From JBNKDD01 sp050288085 (GTDB lineage Bacteria > Chloroflexota > Anaerolineae > Aggregatilineales > UBA3940): a stretch of DNA of 17,203 nt. Every line of letters begins with the position of its first letter. The stretch's first letter is position 1. The position numbers were made by a program, and so were the translations under genes. Location: the NCBI GenBank assembly GCA_050288085.1, contig JBNKDD010000111.1:1-17203 (forward strand), given 5' to 3'. The notes under the pieces are model-generated. The model was not told where the DNA came from and searched no databases. It worked only from the letters and a program-made list of their open reading frames with translations. Shown one piece after another: positions 14,801-17,203 of the stretch.

Positions 14801-15700
14801 ATGGGCACGCAGTCAATCGGCTACGAACCGGGCCTGGGAGGTTATAATCGCCCCCCTGCCCTGAGCGGCGCAGAGCCACAGTTAGGTGGCAGCCGCCGCC
14901 TTGACCTGAACATCCTGGATTACCTCAGCCGGGGCTTATGGACCTCAATTGGCGAATTAGAGCAGGTCACCCGGCACATTCCCCCTGAACTATGTGATCG
15001 TTACCGTGACGCCCTGGTCGCCCGGCTGCAACTGGTCAATCCCGCTGAGTTGCTCCCGGAGGTTAAACCCTGGCGAGGGGGCCGCGATCAGCGTGTCCGC
15101 ATCATCGATTCGCTCGGTTTGCTGGGCGATGCATCCACCGTATCGGTACTCGAACCCCTGATCGACGATCCAAATGCCGAGGTTCGCCGCTCTGCCCTGA
15201 CCGCATTGGGCCGTCTGCGCACGCCAGAAGCCATCTATCCTTTAGCCCGTGCCTTAGAAAGTACAACGATCAGCGCCCACGATCATGTGATTGCCGCCGA
15301 AGCCCTGGCCCTGATCGCCCATGCCGATGCCGTCCCCTATTTGATCGCCGCTCTCAACACCAGCCATGACGATCTGGTTACCCGCAAGATCATCCAGGCT
15401 TTATCACACATTAACGACGCCGACAGTGTCGCCTGCCTGATCAATGTACTGCAAAACGCTGTCCACCCGGTGCTGCGCGGCGAAGCCGCCCACGCTCTCG
15501 GACGGTTGGGACAGGTCAAAGGGATGGCTTATCTATGTGAAGGGCTGACCGACCCGGACGCACGGGTGCGGCTGAAATGCGTCGAAGCACTGCGGAATTT
15601 CAAATGGGAGATCGCACGGGGGGGGCTGCATTATGCACTGTCTGATGCAGACGAACGGGTCGCAAAAGCAGCCGCGATGGCGCTAGAACATCGCAGGTAA
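14801..15700 (+). CDS. Second HEAT-repeat protein
   Basis: A 299-residue protein. A Gly/Pro-rich N-terminus (1-35) and a helical segment (36-90) precede HEAT-like repeats (about 95-297), seen as SLGLLGDASTVSVLEPLIDD, ALGRLRTPEAIYPLARALE, ALALIAHADAVPYLIAAL, ALSHINDADSVACLINVL, ALGRLGQVKGMAYLCEGL and the closing helices. It differs in length and N-terminus from the first HEAT protein, so it is not a simple copy. GGTGGAG lies a few bases before the ATG. It is the last plus-strand gene before a bidirectional terminator. A protein-binding scaffold is likely; partners are not identifiable from sequence. Confidence 0.85.
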   Translation: MGTQSIGYEPGLGGYNRPPALSGAEPQLGGSRRLDLNILDYLSRGLWTSIGELEQVTRHIPPELCDRYRDALVARLQLVNPAELLPEVKPWRGGRDQRVRIIDSLGLLGDASTVSVLEPLIDDPNAEVRRSALTALGRLRTPEAIYPLARALESTTISAHDHVIAAEALALIAHADAVPYLIAALNTSHDDLVTRKIIQALSHINDADSVACLINVLQNAVHPVLRGEAAHALGRLGQVKGMAYLCEGLTDPDARVRLKCVEALRNFKWEIARGGLHYALSDADERVAKAAAMALEHRR

Positions 15701-15708
15701 AACACTTA

Positions 15709-15737
15709 AAGGGGTACAGACTGCTGCTGTACCCCTT
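15709..15737. terminator. Probable bidirectional terminator
   Basis: AAGGGGTACAG (15709-15719) pairs perfectly with CTGTACCCCTT (15727-15737) around a 7-base loop. It sits between the convergent HEAT gene and lipoprotein gene. The flanking T content is modest on both strands (CTTCTT on plus, TTAAGTGTTTT on minus). Confidence 0.7.
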
Positions 15738-15769
15738 CTTCTTGAAAAGAACTACCTGGGATAAATTGA

Positions 15770-16339
15770 TTACCCCTTCGCTTCGACCGCAAATGGCGGG
15801 CCTGCCAGAGAGACCGCACGCTGCCCGCTCACCGTTGTAGCAACCGCATTGCAATTCACGGCATAGGTTCCGGCGGCCTCCGGGGTGAACAGGTACACAT
15901 CCTCGAAGGTATTTTCATCAAGCTGATTGCTCGTTGGGGCAGCCAGCGGCACGGTCTGGCCCGTATCCTGCAAGACCCACTGGCAGGTCAGGTTTGCGAC
16001 GGATTTCCCCCGCTTCACCCGGACGGTAACCGCTTCCTGTGTGCGATGCGTATCCCCATCAATGCTGATCGCCTGAATTTGCTCTTCAGGCAATAGTTCA
16101 GGTTCCGGCGTATTGGTCGGCGGGACCTGAATCAGAGGTGTCTCTGTAGGGCCAATAACCACACCGCCAGGTTCACCAGCACCGTCGCCCGCCTCCATTG
16201 GATTCACTTCCACACCACCATCCGGCACCTGATCAACCGGTTCGGCTGGTGCTTGCTGGCCCAGGGTACAACCTACCAGCAAAGTAGCCAATATCACAAC
16301 TAATCCGATCCGCGCCCAGGTTCCAATTATTTTTGTCAT
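15770..16339 (-). CDS. Lipoprotein with C-terminal Ig-like domain
   Basis: A 189-residue membrane-anchored protein. The N-terminus has basic residues, a hydrophobic stretch (11-22) and lipobox LVGC with Cys24. A low-complexity Pro/Glu/Gly/Thr linker (25-85) extends a C-terminal beta-sandwich-like domain (86-187). Cys119 with Trp121 and Cys163 near Tyr159 are placed like an immunoglobulin disulfide and core Trp/Tyr. It probably displays a binding domain at the cell surface; the target is unknown. Start: AGGGAG (16352-16347) is one base from ATG 16345 but seven from ATG 16339, so the second ATG is preferred. The gene is convergent with the HEAT gene. Confidence 0.8.
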   Translation of the reverse strand: MTKIIGTWARIGLVVILATLLVGCTLGQQAPAEPVDQVPDGGVEVNPMEAGDGAGEPGGVVIGPTETPLIQVPPTNTPEPELLPEEQIQAISIDGDTHRTQEAVTVRVKRGKSVANLTCQWVLQDTGQTVPLAAPTSNQLDENTFEDVYLFTPEAAGTYAVNCNAVATTVSGQRAVSLAGPPFAVEAKG

Positions 16340-16460
16340 AGTCATACTCCCTGAATAGGTTGTTGGAGTGATATTTTATAAACGCTCGTCTATATTCTAA
16401 TCCAAACCGCAAAAGAGCGAAACATTGCCCCAGCCCTGGATAGATAAGGTTGCTAACACC

Positions 16461-16569
16461 GAACCCCCAGACACCTCTTCCTGGTGTCTGCCCCCCTTCG
16501 CAAAGGGGGGCGAATCGCAGCGAACGCATCAGCGTGAGCGACGACCAAAGGTCGGGCGATGGGGGGTTC
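16461..16569. repeat. 109-bp nested palindromic element
   Basis: GAACCCCC (16461-16468) and GGGGGTTC (16562-16569) form an outer inverted repeat. Inside are CAGACACC/GGTGTCTG (16468-16475 and 16483-16490), CCCCCCTT/AAGGGGGG (16491-16498 and 16503-16510), ATCGC/GCGAT (16514-16518 and 16556-16560) and a CGACC-AAA-GGTCG hairpin. All can fold at once as a multi-armed cruciform or RNA. It lies between ybaK-like and lipoprotein genes and encodes no likely protein. A REP/MITE-like element is plausible, but copies elsewhere cannot be checked here. Confidence 0.7.
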
Positions 16570-16581
16570 CAGCAACATGCC

Positions 16582-17064
16582 CTACTCTTTTGCCACGTCA
16601 ACCACTTTACCGCCGGTCACTTCGAGCAGCGTATCATACGGGATCGGGAAAATCGCATGAGGCGATCCGGCAGCACCATAAACAACCTCGAACCGCCCCA
16701 GCATCTCATCGATCAGAATCGGCAGTTCCTTGAGATGACCAACCGGCGGTACACCACCCGGCGCGTAACCCGTTTCCCGGATAGTCGTTTCGGCGTCGGC
16801 GATCTTTACTTTTTTGCGGCCCACGCCATACATTGTCGCGACTTTCCGGTCATCGACCAGTTTATCACCAGAGGCCAGGATTACGACCGGCTCCCCGTTG
16901 ACGACAAAACACAGGCTCTTAATGATTGTACCTAAATCTGTCCCGATAGCAGCAGCGGCCTCCGGCGCGGTGCGCGTCGAATCGGCCATGACCTGAACCT
17001 GGATATCCAGACCAAGTTTTTGTAAGGCGGCCTGCACATCTTCAGGTTTGAGTGCTTCACCCAA
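16582..17064 (-). CDS. YbaK/EbsC-family aminoacyl-tRNA editing protein
   Basis: A 160-residue free-standing editing domain. The family hydrolyses wrongly charged tRNA, for example Cys-tRNA(Pro) by YbaK. Visible marks are IIKSLCFVV (47-55) with the conserved Lys49 corresponding to the YbaK active-site lysine, DDRKVA (71-76), the GGVPPVGH loop (103-110) and AAGSPHAIFPI (131-141). Length is normal. The start codon is TTG at 17064, supported by AAGGAG (17077-17072) seven bases upstream; no better ATG exists at that position. Substrate specificity cannot be read from sequence. It lies upstream of, and on the same strand as, the lipoprotein gene, but the nested palindrome between them argues against simple co-transcription. 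Confidence 0.9.
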   Translation of the reverse strand: MGEALKPEDVQAALQKLGLDIQVQVMADSTRTAPEAAAAIGTDLGTIIKSLCFVVNGEPVVILASGDKLVDDRKVATMYGVGRKKVKIADAETTIRETGYAPGGVPPVGHLKELPILIDEMLGRFEVVYGAAGSPHAIFPIPYDTLLEVTGGKVVDVAKE

Positions 17065-17140
17065 CTTGATACTCCTTCTCTATGATGTGATAGAACATTG
17101 CAACAATACTCCGTCTGTTTCGACAGTGTAACGCTTATCA

Positions 17141-17146
17141 ATTATA
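17141..17146 (-). promoter_or_regulatory. Candidate -10 box for the YbaK/EbsC-family gene
   Basis: TATAAT on the minus strand, 76 bases before the TTG start. The -35 region is weak (TCTGTT at about 17169-17164). Apart from this, bases 17065-17203 hold no coding region that I can support. Confidence 0.35.
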
Positions 17147-17203
17147 AGTCCACAAAAATAACCAACAGATGGCTGGCTAAGTCATGCCTCTTTCAAGAGC
17201 CTG

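Noticed and set aside
10372..15700. Calling the TIR-V4R run a Thoeris or other known anti-phage system
   Set aside because: No ThsA-like SIR2/SLOG partner, nuclease, or other recognised defence protein is present; the glycosyltransferases fit surface glycan work equally well.
13577..15700. Phycocyanobilin lyase function for the two HEAT proteins
   Set aside because: The similarity is only to the repeat pattern. No phycobiliprotein or pigment genes are nearby.
16491..16510. CRISPR-like repeat unit in the GC-rich hairpins
   Set aside because: There is only one copy, no regularly spaced repeats and no cas genes.
16425..16935. Plus-strand ORFs of 102 and 161 residues
   Set aside because: They cover the nested palindrome and run antisense to the YbaK/EbsC-family gene; composition is unlike a real protein.

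Overview
The window looks like a chromosomal stretch from a Chloroflexota bacterium, probably an Anaerolineae-type lineage. This is inference. It rests on moderately high GC, lipoproteins whose anchor is followed by Thr/Pro/Glu linkers, a GT39-like membrane glycosyltransferase, V4R and HEAT-repeat proteins, and PhnCDE-type transporters. No rRNA, tRNA, CRISPR array or insertion sequence was seen. No stretch longer than about 250 bases lacks a gene.

Layout. (1) 1-1691, minus: 5' part of a GT39-like membrane glycosyltransferase that runs off the left edge. (2) 1692-1830: divergent promoter region with a short palindrome. (3) 1831-5669, plus: folC and lon, 17 bases apart. (4) 5670-10287, plus: an ABC importer locus of the phosphonate/phosphite/phosphate class, phnD-phnD-phnC-phnE, closed by a strong terminator. 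It has a good promoter with an operator-like palindrome over the -10 box, an apparent AUA start codon on the first gene, a structured 176-base leader between the two phnD genes, a 13-bp hairpin between phnD2 and phnC, and a PhnE with an extra N-terminal membrane module and an extracytoplasmic domain inserted in its first external loop. (5) 10372-15700, plus: a packed run of genes led by a TIR-V4R fusion, then a GT2 glycosyltransferase, a SpoIIAA-like protein, a second GT2 enzyme, a HEAT-repeat protein, an unrecognised 136-residue protein and, after an 85-base gap, a second HEAT-repeat protein. (6) 15709-15737: a probable bidirectional terminator. (7) 15770-17064, minus: an Ig-like lipoprotein and a YbaK/EbsC-family aminoacyl-tRNA editing protein, separated by a 109-bp nested palindromic element.

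How they work together. In the importer, two lipid-anchored binding proteins would hand a phosphorus oxyanion or similar ligand to the PhnE channel, driven by PhnC. No phosphonate- or phosphite-degrading enzyme is nearby, so the substrate is unresolved. In the TIR-V4R run, the first six genes are 1-16 bases apart and probably co-transcribed. A regulatory TIR protein with a zinc-type V4R ligand sensor beside glycosyltransferases and HEAT scaffolds is the least explained arrangement here.

The items most worth a second look are the TIR-V4R fusion, the rebuilt PhnE permease, the AUA start with its operator, the phnD1-phnD2 structured leader, and the nested palindrome at 16461-16569.
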